Positions 54,376 through 62,057 of a stretch of 64,000 bases of DNA are shown one piece after another. Origin of the DNA: Antarcticimicrobium sediminis (GTDB lineage Bacteria > Pseudomonadota > Alphaproteobacteria > Rhodobacterales > Rhodobacteraceae); contig NZ_SMFP01000003.1 in NCBI RefSeq assembly GCF_004348975.1, positions 62,001 to 126,000 of the forward strand, in the 5' to 3' direction. Below the pieces are notes generated by a model. That model had not been told where the DNA came from. It searched no databases and saw only the letters and a list, made by a program, of their open reading frames with translations. Every line of letters begins with the position of its first letter. The first letter of the stretch is position 1. A program made the position numbers and the translations under genes.

Positions 54376-56355
54376 ATGACGCAGACGCAGAAACCCCGCC
54401 AGACCGACCGCCCTTGGCTGATCCGCACCTACGCCGGGCATTCCACGGCCAAGGCCTCCAACGCGCTCTATCGCGGCAACCTTGCCAAGGGGCAGACCGG
54501 CCTCTCGGTGGCGTTCGATCTGCCGACCCAGACCGGCTATGACAGCGACCATGTGCTGGCGCGTGGCGAGGTCGGCAAGGTCGGGGTTCCGATCTCGCAT
54601 CTGGGCGACATGCGGATGCTGTTCGACGACATCCCGCTGGACCAGATGAACACCTCGATGACGATCAATGCCACCGCGCCATGGCTGCTGGCGCTTTATA
54701 TCGCGGTGGCCGAGGAACAGGGCGCGGATATCAGCACGCTGCAAGGCACGGTGCAGAATGATCTGATCAAGGAATACCTGTCGCGCGGCACCTATGTCTG
54801 CCCGCCGAAACCCTCGCTCAAGATGATCGCGGACGTGGCCGAGTATTGCTATACCAACGTGCCGAAATGGAACCCGATGAACGTGTGTTCCTATCACCTG
54901 CAAGAGGCCGGCGCGACGCCCGAGCAGGAACTCGCTTTTGCGCTGGCCACCGCCATCGCCGTGCTCGACGAATTGCGACCCCGTGTCCCGGCCGAGGATT
55001 TCCCGGCCATGGTCGGACGCATTTCATTCTTTGTGAATGCGGGCATTCGCTTCATCACCGAGATGTGCAAGATGCGCGCCTTTGTCGATCTCTGGGAAGA
55101 GATTTGCGATCAGCGCTACGGCGTTACCGATCCCAAGTTCAGCCGCTTCCGCTATGGGGTGCAGGTCAATTCGCTCGGCCTGACCGAACAACAACCCGAA
55201 AACAACGTCTATCGTATTCTGATCGAAATGCTGGCCGTGACGCTCAGCAAAAAGGCCCGCGCCCGCGCCGTGCAATTGCCCGCCTGGAACGAGGCCCTGG
55301 GCCTGCCGCGCCCGTGGGATCAGCAATGGTCAATGCGGATGCAGCAAATCCTGGCGTTCGAAACGGATCTGCTGGAATACGAGGATCTGTTCGACGGCAA
55401 CCCGGCAGTCGATGCCAAGGTCGAAGAGCTAAAGGAAGGCGCCCGCGCCGAGCTTGCCAATCTCGACAGCATGGGCGGCGCAATCCAGGCCATCGAATAT
55501 ATGAAATCGCGGCTGGTGGACTCCAACGCCGAACGCCTTGGCCGGATCGAGGCCGGCGAAACCGTCGTCGTCGGCGTCAACCGCTTCACCACCACCGAAC
55601 CCTCACCGCTGATGAGCGCGGATGGCGGCATCATGACCGTGGACCCGGAGGTGGAACAGGAACAGATCGACCGCCTGAACATCTGGCGCGCCGAGCGCGA
55701 CGAGACCGCCGTGCAGAGCGCGCTCTCGGCCCTACGCGAGGCGGCCCGCAACGGCACAAACATCATGATCCCCTCGATCGCCGCCGCCAAGGCGGGCGCC
55801 ACCACCGGCGAATGGGCGGAGCAGATGCGCGCGGTCCACGGCACCTATCGCGGCCCCACCGGGGTGTCGGGCTCTGTCTCGAACAAGACCGAAGGGCTCG
55901 ATGACCTGCGCGCCGCCGTCGATGCGGTCAGCGACCGGCTTGGCCGGCGGATGAAATTCCTTGTCGGCAAGCCGGGGCTCGACGGCCACTCCAACGGCGC
56001 CGAACAAATCGCCTTTCGCGCCCGCGATTGCGGAATGGATATTTGCTATGACGGCATTCGACTCACGCCCGCGGAAATCGTCGAAAAGGCGCAAAGCGAA
56101 ATGGCGCATGTTGTCGGCCTTTCCATCCTGTCAGGCAGCCACATTCCCCTTGTCGAAGAGGTCATGACCCGCATGCACGAGGCGGGTCTGGGACATATCC
56201 CGGTAATCGTCGGGGGCATCATTCCCGAAGAAGATGCCGAAAAATTGCGCGCAATGGGCGTATCAAAGATCTATACACCGAAGGATTTCGAACTAAATAC
56301 GATCATGGGCGATATCGTTACACTGGTGGACCCGGAAGAAATTGCAGCTGAATAA
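54376..56355 (+). CDS. ecm: Ethylmalonyl-CoA mutase (MeaA type)
   Basis: Adenosylcobalamin-dependent conversion of (2R)-ethylmalonyl-CoA to methylsuccinyl-CoA. The 659-residue single-chain enzyme has the CoA-ester TIM barrel (RTYAGHSTAKASNALYRGNLAKGQTGLSVAFDLPTQTGYDSDH region, residues about 17-59) and the C-terminal B12 domain with D536-x-H538-x-x-G541, where the histidine replaces the dimethylbenzimidazole ligand, plus LSILSGSH and VIVGGIIP. Length and the neighbouring ccr separate it from methylmalonyl-CoA mutase, whose large subunit is about 710 residues. The ATG at 54376 has GAGG seven bases upstream. Roughly the last 200 bases are less GC-rich than the rest. Confidence 0.94.
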   Translation: MTQTQKPRQTDRPWLIRTYAGHSTAKASNALYRGNLAKGQTGLSVAFDLPTQTGYDSDHVLARGEVGKVGVPISHLGDMRMLFDDIPLDQMNTSMTINATAPWLLALYIAVAEEQGADISTLQGTVQNDLIKEYLSRGTYVCPPKPSLKMIADVAEYCYTNVPKWNPMNVCSYHLQEAGATPEQELAFALATAIAVLDELRPRVPAEDFPAMVGRISFFVNAGIRFITEMCKMRAFVDLWEEICDQRYGVTDPKFSRFRYGVQVNSLGLTEQQPENNVYRILIEMLAVTLSKKARARAVQLPAWNEALGLPRPWDQQWSMRMQQILAFETDLLEYEDLFDGNPAVDAKVEELKEGARAELANLDSMGGAIQAIEYMKSRLVDSNAERLGRIEAGETVVVGVNRFTTTEPSPLMSADGGIMTVDPEVEQEQIDRLNIWRAERDETAVQSALSALREAARNGTNIMIPSIAAAKAGATTGEWAEQMRAVHGTYRGPTGVSGSVSNKTEGLDDLRAAVDAVSDRLGRRMKFLVGKPGLDGHSNGAEQIAFRARDCGMDICYDGIRLTPAEIVEKAQSEMAHVVGLSILSGSHIPLVEEVMTRMHEAGLGHIPVIVGGIIPEEDAEKLRAMGVSKIYTPKDFELNTIMGDIVTLVDPEEIAAE

Positions 56356-56460
56356 ACATGTTGTTCATTTTAGCGCTGACCTCCGCCACATTTACCGCTA
56401 TTGTCCCTGACTCGTAGCGACCATTCGGTCGGTGCATATGACACTCAATAGGAGATCGCC

Positions 56461-56784
56461 ATGGCGCTTGATCTTTCTTCCATGTCCCGGAAAGAGTTGC
56501 TGCAACTCAAAGATGATCTCGGCGCAGCTTTGAAAGCCGCCGAGATTCGCGAACGAAGTGAAGCCCTGAAAGCCGCCGAAAAAGCCGCTGCTGAATTCGG
56601 CTTCTCGCTCTCCGAACTCTCGAGCGACGCGAAATCGCGAGCGGCCGGGAAAACCACCAAAGCCCTGCCGAAATATTTCAATCCGGCGAATCCAGAACAA
56701 ACCTGGTCGGGCCGCGGGCGCAAGCCACAGTGGGTGCACGACGCGCTGAACCGGGGCGTCGATATTACTGAAATGGAACTTTGA
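56461..56784 (+). CDS. H-NS/HvrA-family nucleoid protein
   Basis: A 107-residue DNA-binding protein: helical, charged N-terminal half for oligomerisation ([20 protein letters not shown]) and the C-terminal H-NS core [12 protein letters not shown], in which the arginine-glycine loop inserts in the minor groove of AT-rich DNA. In Rhodobacter the relative HvrA/Spb regulates photosynthesis and nitrogen genes; here the targets are unknown. AGGAGA lies five bases before the ATG. It is followed by deoD after 16 bases. Somewhat lower GC than its neighbours. Confidence 0.9.
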   Translation: MALDLSSMSRKELLQLKDDLGAALKAAEIRERSEALKAAEKAAAEFGFSLSELSSDAKSRAAGKTTKALPKYFNPANPEQTWSGRGRKPQWVHDALNRGVDITEMEL

Positions 56785-56800
56785 GGCAGGCCGTCTCAAA

Positions 56801-57514
56801 ATGACCATTCATATTGGTGCAGCGCCCGGCGACATTGCCGAAACGGTTTTGATGCCGGGCGACCCCTATCGCGCGAAATGGGCGGCGGAAACGTTTCTTT
56901 CCGACATCCGCCAAATCAATGCCGTGCGCGGAATGCTGGGCTTTACCGGCACTTGGAACGGCCATCGCGTCACCATTCAGGGCAGCGGCATGGGCATGCC
57001 GTCGCTATCGATCTATGCCAATGAGCTGATCCGCGATTACAACGCCCAGACCCTGATCCGGATCGGCTCCTGCGGCGGGATGCAGGATCATGTGGGCCTG
57101 CGCGACATCATCCTCGCGATGACGGCAAGCACGCTCACCTCGCCCTCCTCCGCCATTTTCCGGGAACTGAATTTCGCCCCCTGCGCCGACTGGTCCTTGC
57201 TCAACGCCGCTGCGACGGCTGCCAAGGCCAAGGGCACGCAGACCCATATCGGGGGCATCTATTCGTCGGACACCTTTTATGACGAACGCCCCGATCTGAA
57301 CGAACAGATGGTGCGCCACGGTGTTCTCGGGGTCGAGATGGAGGCGGCCGAGCTTTATACCCTCGCCGCCCGCTACAACCGCCGGGCGCTGGCGGTTCTG
57401 ACCGTCTCCGACCATCTGATCACCGGCGCCTCCCTGCCCGCGCAAGAGCGCGAGCGCAGCTTTGCCGATATGGTCGAAATCGCCTTGAACGCGGCCTTCC
57501 CGCAATCCAGCTGA
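56801..57514 (+). CDS. deoD: Purine-nucleoside phosphorylase (DeoD type)
   Basis: Splits purine (deoxy)ribonucleosides into base and (deoxy)ribose 1-phosphate for salvage. The 237-residue hexameric-type protein has [13 protein letters not shown], the phosphate-binding [10 protein letters not shown], the substrate-binding [13 protein letters not shown] and LTVSDHL with the catalytic aspartate. Together with the BMP-type ABC importer this would allow uptake and use of purine nucleosides. It follows the H-NS-like gene closely and ends at a hairpin shared with the convergent DUF1989 gene. Confidence 0.94.
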   Translation: MTIHIGAAPGDIAETVLMPGDPYRAKWAAETFLSDIRQINAVRGMLGFTGTWNGHRVTIQGSGMGMPSLSIYANELIRDYNAQTLIRIGSCGGMQDHVGLRDIILAMTASTLTSPSSAIFRELNFAPCADWSLLNAAATAAKAKGTQTHIGGIYSSDTFYDERPDLNEQMVRHGVLGVEMEAAELYTLAARYNRRALAVLTVSDHLITGASLPAQERERSFADMVEIALNAAFPQSS

Positions 57515-57522
57515 CCCAGCTT

Positions 57523-57538
57523 CGGGGCCTTTGCCCCG
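57523..57538. terminator. Small hairpin between convergent genes
   Basis: CGGGGC-CTTT-GCCCCG, a perfect six-pair stem that fills the 26-base gap between deoD and the DUF1989 gene; usable from both directions. Confidence 0.6.
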
Positions 57539-57540
57539 CC

Positions 57541-58386
57541 TCAACGCCCGTGGCTGCGGTCATAGCCGTTCGCAGGCGGCGAGACCCAGCCCGCCAGCGC
57601 CCCTTCTTGCGGCGCGAACACCTCGATCAGCAACGGGTGGCAGACCGCCGCATCACTAGAATGCGCCTGCGAACAATCGCCGCCGGGACAGGCGCTGAGC
57701 GCGCCCAGAAGATCAATCTCGGCAAAGATCTCCAGATAATCGCCCGGTCGCACCGGGCTTGCCTTCATGAAATACTGCCCGGTGTCGCGGGTGAACCCGG
57801 TGCACATGAAAACGTTGAGCACGTCATGCACATGCGGCTCTGCCTCGGCCAATGTCATGCCGGCATGATCAGCCAGCGCCCGGATCAAGTTGGAATGGCA
57901 GCAATGGTGATATTGCCCGCCTGCCAGCAGATTGTGCGTATAGGGATCGCAGCGGGTGCCGATCACGTCATGCACCGAGCCTCCAAAGGCATCGATCCCA
58001 TACCATGACAGCGTGTCTTCGGTGATCGTCGCCATGGGCCGCAGGCTGGGAAAACTGCTCCACAGCCGATCCCCCAGACTCACATGCGTGCCATGCAGGG
58101 CCCGCGTCTTGCCGGAATAAAACCGCTCGTTCAGATCCCGCGCATTCCACAGGTTCAGATCCCCCACCTGTGCCCCTTCGACAGAGGAGATGCGACAGAA
58201 TTGCCCCGCCGCCACTTCGAAGGTCGCCGCCTCGCGCGGCGGTGCGATCACCTCTGACAGTTTGCGCGCCCCGACCCGCGCTTGCGCATAAAGCGCCAGA
58301 TCAGGCTGCGGCAGCCCCACATCGGGATAGCAGATCACCGGCGCGATGGCGCGGCGCGCCTCGGCATCTGCGGGCGGATGGGTCAT
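57541..58386 (-). CDS. DUF1989 urea carboxylase-associated family protein
   Basis: A 281-residue protein of the DUF1989 family, whose members occur with urea amidolyase genes and are otherwise of unknown function. The N-terminal KLSEVIAPPREAATFEVAAGQFCRI portion (residues about 42-66), GDLNLWNARDLNERF and the central HDVIGTRCDPYTHNL and YHHCCHSNLI blocks, rich in histidine and cysteine and possibly metal-binding, are typical. AGGAGC lies before the ATG at 58386. There is no urea carboxylase gene nearby; instead the gene follows the decarboxylase gene, separated from it by a strong terminator, so a link to polyamine or guanidine metabolism is conceivable. Confidence 0.82.
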   Translation of the reverse strand: MTHPPADAEARRAIAPVICYPDVGLPQPDLALYAQARVGARKLSEVIAPPREAATFEVAAGQFCRISSVEGAQVGDLNLWNARDLNERFYSGKTRALHGTHVSLGDRLWSSFPSLRPMATITEDTLSWYGIDAFGGSVHDVIGTRCDPYTHNLLAGGQYHHCCHSNLIRALADHAGMTLAEAEPHVHDVLNVFMCTGFTRDTGQYFMKASPVRPGDYLEIFAEIDLLGALSACPGGDCSQAHSSDAAVCHPLLIEVFAPQEGALAGWVSPPANGYDRSHGR

Positions 58387-58464
58387 GGCAGGGCTCCTGT
58401 CGGTTTCCCCCAACAGAGCGCGGCCCCCCAAAAATCACAAGTCCCCCTTCGATTCCCTTCCCCC

Positions 58465-58486
58465 CTTCTTCTTGTTTCAAATACTC
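58465..58486. repeat. 22-bp motif, copy 3 of 3
   Basis: CTTCTTCTT-N4-CAAATACTC with N4 = GTTT. Here it follows directly on the T-run side of a full intrinsic terminator, so on the minus strand the order is hairpin, T9, GAGTATTTG, AAGAAGAAG. Confidence 0.78.
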
Positions 58487-58515
58487 AAAAAAAAAGCCCG
58501 GCCAAAAGGCCGGGC
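58487..58515 (-). terminator. Rho-independent terminator of the decarboxylase gene
   Basis: On the minus strand GCCCGGCC-TTTT-GGCCGGGC followed by nine T: perfect eight-pair stem with a tetraloop. It is 51 bases after the decarboxylase stop and is the strongest intrinsic terminator in the window. Confidence 0.92.
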
Positions 58516-58565
58516 GAATCGATATCGATCAAATTCCGAACACAAGCGCCGCGTGGGGCAGCCGG

Positions 58566-59738
58566 TCAGATCACAATCACATCCAGCGGCGGAAAGCCGT
58601 TGAACCCGACGCTGGCGTAGGTCGAGGTATAGGCGCCACAGTTGCGGATCAGGATCCGATCCCCGGACTTCAACCCCAGCGGCAGCTCGACCGGGCGCTT
58701 TTCATACAGCACGTCGGCGCTGTCACAGGACGGCCCGGCCAGAATGCAGGCGCCCATCGGCTCGTGATCGCGATCGGTCACGAATTGATAGCGAATCGCC
58801 TCGTCCATGGTCTCGGCCAGCCCGGAAAACTTGCCGATATCCAGATAGACCCAGCGATGCAGGTCGCTGTCGGACTTGCGGCTGACCAACAGCACCTCGG
58901 CGACGATCATCCCCGCCTCGGCTACCATGCCACGGCCCGGTTCCGCCATGATCTGCGCGACATCCCCGAACCGCTCGGTGATCAGCTCCATCACCCGCGC
59001 GGCATAGGGGGTCGGCCCCTGAATCTCCTCGCCGTAATAAGCCGGGAACCCACCGCCGATGTTCAGCAGCTCCAACCGGTGCCCAGCCTCCTGCGCGGCG
59101 TGCCAGACGGCGGCCACCTGATCCAGCGTGGCGGTCCACATTTCGGCCCGCCGGGTCTGGCTGCCAACATGGAACGACAGCCCGACCGGGTGCAGCCCGA
59201 GCGACACCGCCAGATCCATCAGCGCAATCGCCTTGTCCCGGGCGCAGCCGAATTTGCGCGACAGCGGCCAGTCGGCCTCGGAGGCATCCACGATCAGCCG
59301 GATATAGACCCGCGATCCCGGCGCAAATTCCGCGATCTTCTCCAGCTCTTCCTCGGCATCGGCAGCAAACAGGGTGATGCCGGCGTGAAAGGCAAACTCG
59401 ATATCGCGCGGTTTTTTCACGGTATTGCCGAACGAGATATGATCCGGGTGCGCCCCAAGCGACAGGCACAGCTCGATCTCGGCGCGCGAGGCGGCATCGA
59501 ACCCGGACCCGAGGTTGACCAGACGCTCGACGATTTCACGCGCCGGGTTGGCCTTGACGGCATAGTGGATGCGCGCCCGGCCCAGCCCGGCCTTCAGCGC
59601 GTGGAACTGATCGGCGACGCGATCCACATCCAGAACCAGCGTCGGATGATCGAACTCGCTCGAGCGGATGAAATTTTCGATGCGCGACTGTGGGCGCACG
59701 TCTTGAGAGACCGGAAAACCGGTTACGTATGCGTTCAT
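58566..59738 (-). CDS. Fold-III PLP-dependent ornithine (or lysine/ornithine) decarboxylase
   Basis: Makes putrescine (or cadaverine) for polyamine synthesis. The 390-residue protein is of the alanine-racemase-like fold: PLP lysine at 62 in YAVKAN, phosphate-binding GGGFPAYY, EPGRGMVAEAG, and the catalytic Cys338-Asp339 pair in GPSCDSADVL. The 390-residue length without N-terminal extension fits bacterial ornithine/lysine decarboxylases, which resemble the eukaryotic ornithine enzyme. The carboxynorspermidine decarboxylase and diaminopimelate decarboxylase branches fit less well. It stands alone with a structured leader upstream and a strong terminator downstream, suggesting regulation by its own pathway. 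Confidence 0.92.
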   Translation of the reverse strand: MNAYVTGFPVSQDVRPQSRIENFIRSSEFDHPTLVLDVDRVADQFHALKAGLGRARIHYAVKANPAREIVERLVNLGSGFDAASRAEIELCLSLGAHPDHISFGNTVKKPRDIEFAFHAGITLFAADAEEELEKIAEFAPGSRVYIRLIVDASEADWPLSRKFGCARDKAIALMDLAVSLGLHPVGLSFHVGSQTRRAEMWTATLDQVAAVWHAAQEAGHRLELLNIGGGFPAYYGEEIQGPTPYAARVMELITERFGDVAQIMAEPGRGMVAEAGMIVAEVLLVSRKSDSDLHRWVYLDIGKFSGLAETMDEAIRYQFVTDRDHEPMGACILAGPSCDSADVLYEKRPVELPLGLKSGDRILIRNCGAYTSTYASVGFNGFPPLDVIVI

Positions 59739-59905
59739 TGGTCATCTCCATAAGACCCGGCCATTCCAGTTTCCCGGCGCAGACCGCTCACTTCAAAAGG
59801 AGACGTTACCGTCGCTACGTAACCTTAGGGGCGTTACCCCTTTCGCCAGAGGCGCGTGCGTTGGCGTCTTGAACGCGCATATCGGGCCAAACCCCGAGTC
59901 GATCA
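59739..59905 (-). promoter_or_regulatory. Structured leader of the decarboxylase gene (speF-motif candidate)
   Basis: The 5' region contains a series of small hairpins: TCGGG/CCCGA (59882-59886 with 59893-59897), GCGCGT/ACGCGC (59852-59857 with 59873-59878), AGGGG/CCCCT (59827-59831 with 59837-59841) and GTTAC/GTAAC nearer the gene. A 21-codon frame ATG 59880 to TAG 59815 with three arginine codons lies inside. Alphaproteobacterial ornithine decarboxylase genes are known to carry a conserved RNA leader, the speF motif (Rfam), in this position; I cannot align to it here, so the identity is inferred from position and structure. Confidence 0.5.
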
Positions 59906-59946
59906 AGAGAAATATTCGCGCGCTTCGATTTTTTTTCTGAACACTG

Positions 59947-60141
59947 TCAGCTGTGGTTTTTGCGGCAGATCCGCGGCGCGCCCTCGCCGCTCTCAGGCAG
60001 CGCGCCGCCACAGGCAGCGCAGCGCCAGACACCGCCCGCCCGATCCAGCCGCCAGCGGCAGTCGCGCGTCAGCGAGGTGCTGCGATGGCGCCAGATGAAA
60101 TAAGCCGGCACACCAAGCAGAAGCAGAAACAACACGGGCAA
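59947..60141 (-). CDS. Small membrane protein with zinc-ribbon-like cysteines
   Basis: A 64-residue protein with one N-terminal membrane helix (MPVLFLLLLGVPAYFIW) and a soluble part bearing four cysteines, CRW..CAAC..IC, that look like a small zinc ribbon. The start is TTG at 60141, supported by GGAGAG six bases upstream. It precedes the decarboxylase leader on the same strand. No named family is known to me; similar short proteins occur in related genomes by my recollection. Function unknown. Confidence 0.65.
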   Translation of the reverse strand: MPVLFLLLLGVPAYFIWRHRSTSLTRDCRWRLDRAGGVWRCAACGGALPESGEGAPRICRKNHS

Positions 60142-60206
60142 GGCAGGCTCTCCCTTTGGGTCGGGGGCCTACCTAGCGCATCGCTCCGATACCCGCCAGC
60201 GCGGGC

Positions 60207-60395
60207 TCAGGCGGCTGAATGATACTGGAACAGCTCTTGCACCAGATCGGCAGCGTCATCGCGATACTGGGGCTGCGGTTCGGGTGTGTAATAGGCCCAA
60301 GCCTCATTCAGGACCTGCAACGCGGCCTGTGCGGCAGCGGCGTTTGCAGTAGTGGCGTCGGGGGTGACTTTTTGGGTCTGTGCGGCATCAAACAT
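60207..60395 (-). CDS. Uncharacterised 62-residue protein
   Basis: Small soluble protein, alanine- and glutamine-rich at the N-terminus and then a more conserved-looking segment with EAWAYYTPEPQPQY and an acidic C-terminal helix (DDAADLVQELFQYH). The ATG at 60395 has GGAG six bases upstream. No family recognised; composition argues for a real gene. It lies 65 bases upstream of the zinc-ribbon-like gene on the same strand. Confidence 0.6.
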   Translation of the reverse strand: MFDAAQTQKVTPDATTANAAAAQAALQVLNEAWAYYTPEPQPQYRDDAADLVQELFQYHSAA

Positions 60396-60499
60396 GGGTC
60401 GCTCCGGTAATCTCAGAGGCCCTCCCTGCGCCAGAAGCTAATGCAAATGCTGCACTGCCGCATCGGACAAAAACGCAATCTTGCCATGCGCTTTCTGCA

Positions 60500-61255
60500 T
60501 CACCCGACGATCAACGCTCCGGCCAGCCCCAGCCCGAACCCCAGCACCGCCCCTAGCGCCGGCGCGCTGCTGTCACGGGTGCGCGCAGCGGGGGCCACGT
60601 CCTGAAACACCAGATACAGGATACCGCCGGCGGCAAAGATCATGATCCCGCCCAGCACAGCAGGCCGATCGCCCAGAAAGCTCATTCCCAGCATGGCGCA
60701 AAGCGGCCCAAGTCCGGCCAATGCGACAAAGATCAACATCAGCGGCCGCGCGCCCATCCCGTTGCGCCAGATCTCGCCAAAGGCGGAAAACCCCTCGGGC
60801 ACGTTTTGCAGAAACATCATCAGCGCCAGAAGCTTGGCGGTGGCGGCCTCGGTGATCAGCATTGCGCCCAACGCCACAGCCTCGGGCAGGAAATCAAGCA
60901 ACATCGCCGCCAGCAACGCGCCCCCACTGACGCCCCCACTGGCATCGCCTCGGCCGCCCCCGCCTCCACGGCCACCGCTGCGTTCCAGCATCAGGTCAAG
61001 CAGATAAAAGGTGACGCCGCCCAGAAACAGCAGCCCCAGCGCCAGCCAGGGCGGCAGCATGGCCGCGCCCTCTGGCACCAGCACCAGCGCCACCGCAGAC
61101 AGCAACGCGCCGCCGCCAAAGGCGATCAGCGCGTGCATCACCTCTTCAGTGAATTCGGTCTCGTGGCTATAGGCGGTCCGGGCCAGCGCCCCGCCAAGCG
61201 GCAGGGAAAGCCCTGCCGCGCCGGCGAGTAAAACCGCGCTGAATAGCGGGTCCAT
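60500..61255 (-). CDS. ZIP-family divalent metal transporter
   Basis: A 251-residue protein with about eight membrane helices. The metal-binding motifs of helices IV and V are LLDFLPEAVALG and FLQNVPEGFSAFGE, corresponding to the H-x3-E-type signature with aspartate/asparagine and glutamate ligands; the first lacks the usual histidine. A glycine-rich loop (RSGGRGGGGGRGD) replaces the histidine-rich cytosolic loop. Zinc or iron uptake is typical of the family; direction and metal are not shown. It lies nine bases after sdhB on the same strand and may be read from the sdh operon. Confidence 0.85.
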   Translation of the reverse strand: MDPLFSAVLLAGAAGLSLPLGGALARTAYSHETEFTEEVMHALIAFGGGALLSAVALVLVPEGAAMLPPWLALGLLFLGGVTFYLLDLMLERSGGRGGGGGRGDASGGVSGGALLAAMLLDFLPEAVALGAMLITEAATAKLLALMMFLQNVPEGFSAFGEIWRNGMGARPLMLIFVALAGLGPLCAMLGMSFLGDRPAVLGGIMIFAAGGILYLVFQDVAPAARTRDSSAPALGAVLGFGLGLAGALIVG

Positions 61256-61264
61256 GGTCTGAGA

Positions 61265-62044
61265 TCAGACCGTACGTTCCAGCATCATCTTCTTGATCTC
61301 GGCAATGGATTTCGCCGGGTTCAGACCCTTGGGGCAGGTCTTGGTGCAGTTCATGATGGTGTGGCAGCGATACAGCTTGAACGGGTCTTCAAGCTGATCC
61401 AGACGCTCGCCCGTGGCTTCGTCGCGGCTGTCGACGATCCAGCGATAGGCGTGCAGCAACGCGGCTGGGCCCAGATACCGATCACCGTTCCACCAATAGC
61501 TCGGGCAAGAGGTCGAGCAGCAGGCGCACATCACGCATTCATACACCCCGTCCAGCTTCTTGCGGTCTTCGATCGACTGCTTCCACTCTTTCGCGGGGCG
61601 GTTGGTCTTGGTCTCCAACCAGGGCATGACGCTGGCATGCTGGGCATAGAAATGCGTCAGATCCGGGATCAGATCCTTGACCACCGGCATATGCGGCAGC
61701 GGATAGATCTTCACGTCGCCCTTGATCTCATCCAGCCCATAGATGCAGGCCAGCGTGTTGATGCCGTCGATGTTCATCGCACAGGATCCGCAGATCCCTT
61801 CGCGACAAGACCGGCGGAAGGTCAGGGTCGGGTCGATCTCGTTCTTGATCTTGATCAGCGCGTCCAGCACCATCGGCCCGCATTTGTCCATGTCGATGAA
61901 ATAGGTATCGACACGGGGGTTTGCCTCGTCATCCGGGTTCCAGCGATAGATCTTGAAAGCCCGGAGATTGGTCGCACCCGAGGGCTTCGGCCAAGTCTTG
62001 CCCGTAGTGATACGGGAATTCTTCGGGAGTGTCAGTTGAACCAT
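61265..62044 (-). CDS. sdhB: Succinate dehydrogenase iron-sulfur subunit
   Basis: Electron-transfer subunit of complex II, between flavoprotein and quinone site, on the cytoplasmic face of the membrane. The 259-residue protein carries the 2Fe-2S ligands Cys80, Cys85, Cys88 and Cys100 (CREGICGSC), the 4Fe-4S motif [12 protein letters not shown] and the 3Fe-4S ligands in [14 protein letters not shown]. It follows sdhA by 13 bases. Confidence 0.97.
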   Translation of the reverse strand: MVQLTLPKNSRITTGKTWPKPSGATNLRAFKIYRWNPDDEANPRVDTYFIDMDKCGPMVLDALIKIKNEIDPTLTFRRSCREGICGSCAMNIDGINTLACIYGLDEIKGDVKIYPLPHMPVVKDLIPDLTHFYAQHASVMPWLETKTNRPAKEWKQSIEDRKKLDGVYECVMCACCSTSCPSYWWNGDRYLGPAALLHAYRWIVDSRDEATGERLDQLEDPFKLYRCHTIMNCTKTCPKGLNPAKSIAEIKKMMLERTV

Positions 62045-62057
62045 GGTCCGTCTCTCC

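Noticed and set aside
58170-59753. 527-codon plus-strand frame
   Set aside because: Antisense to the decarboxylase and crosses its strong terminator.
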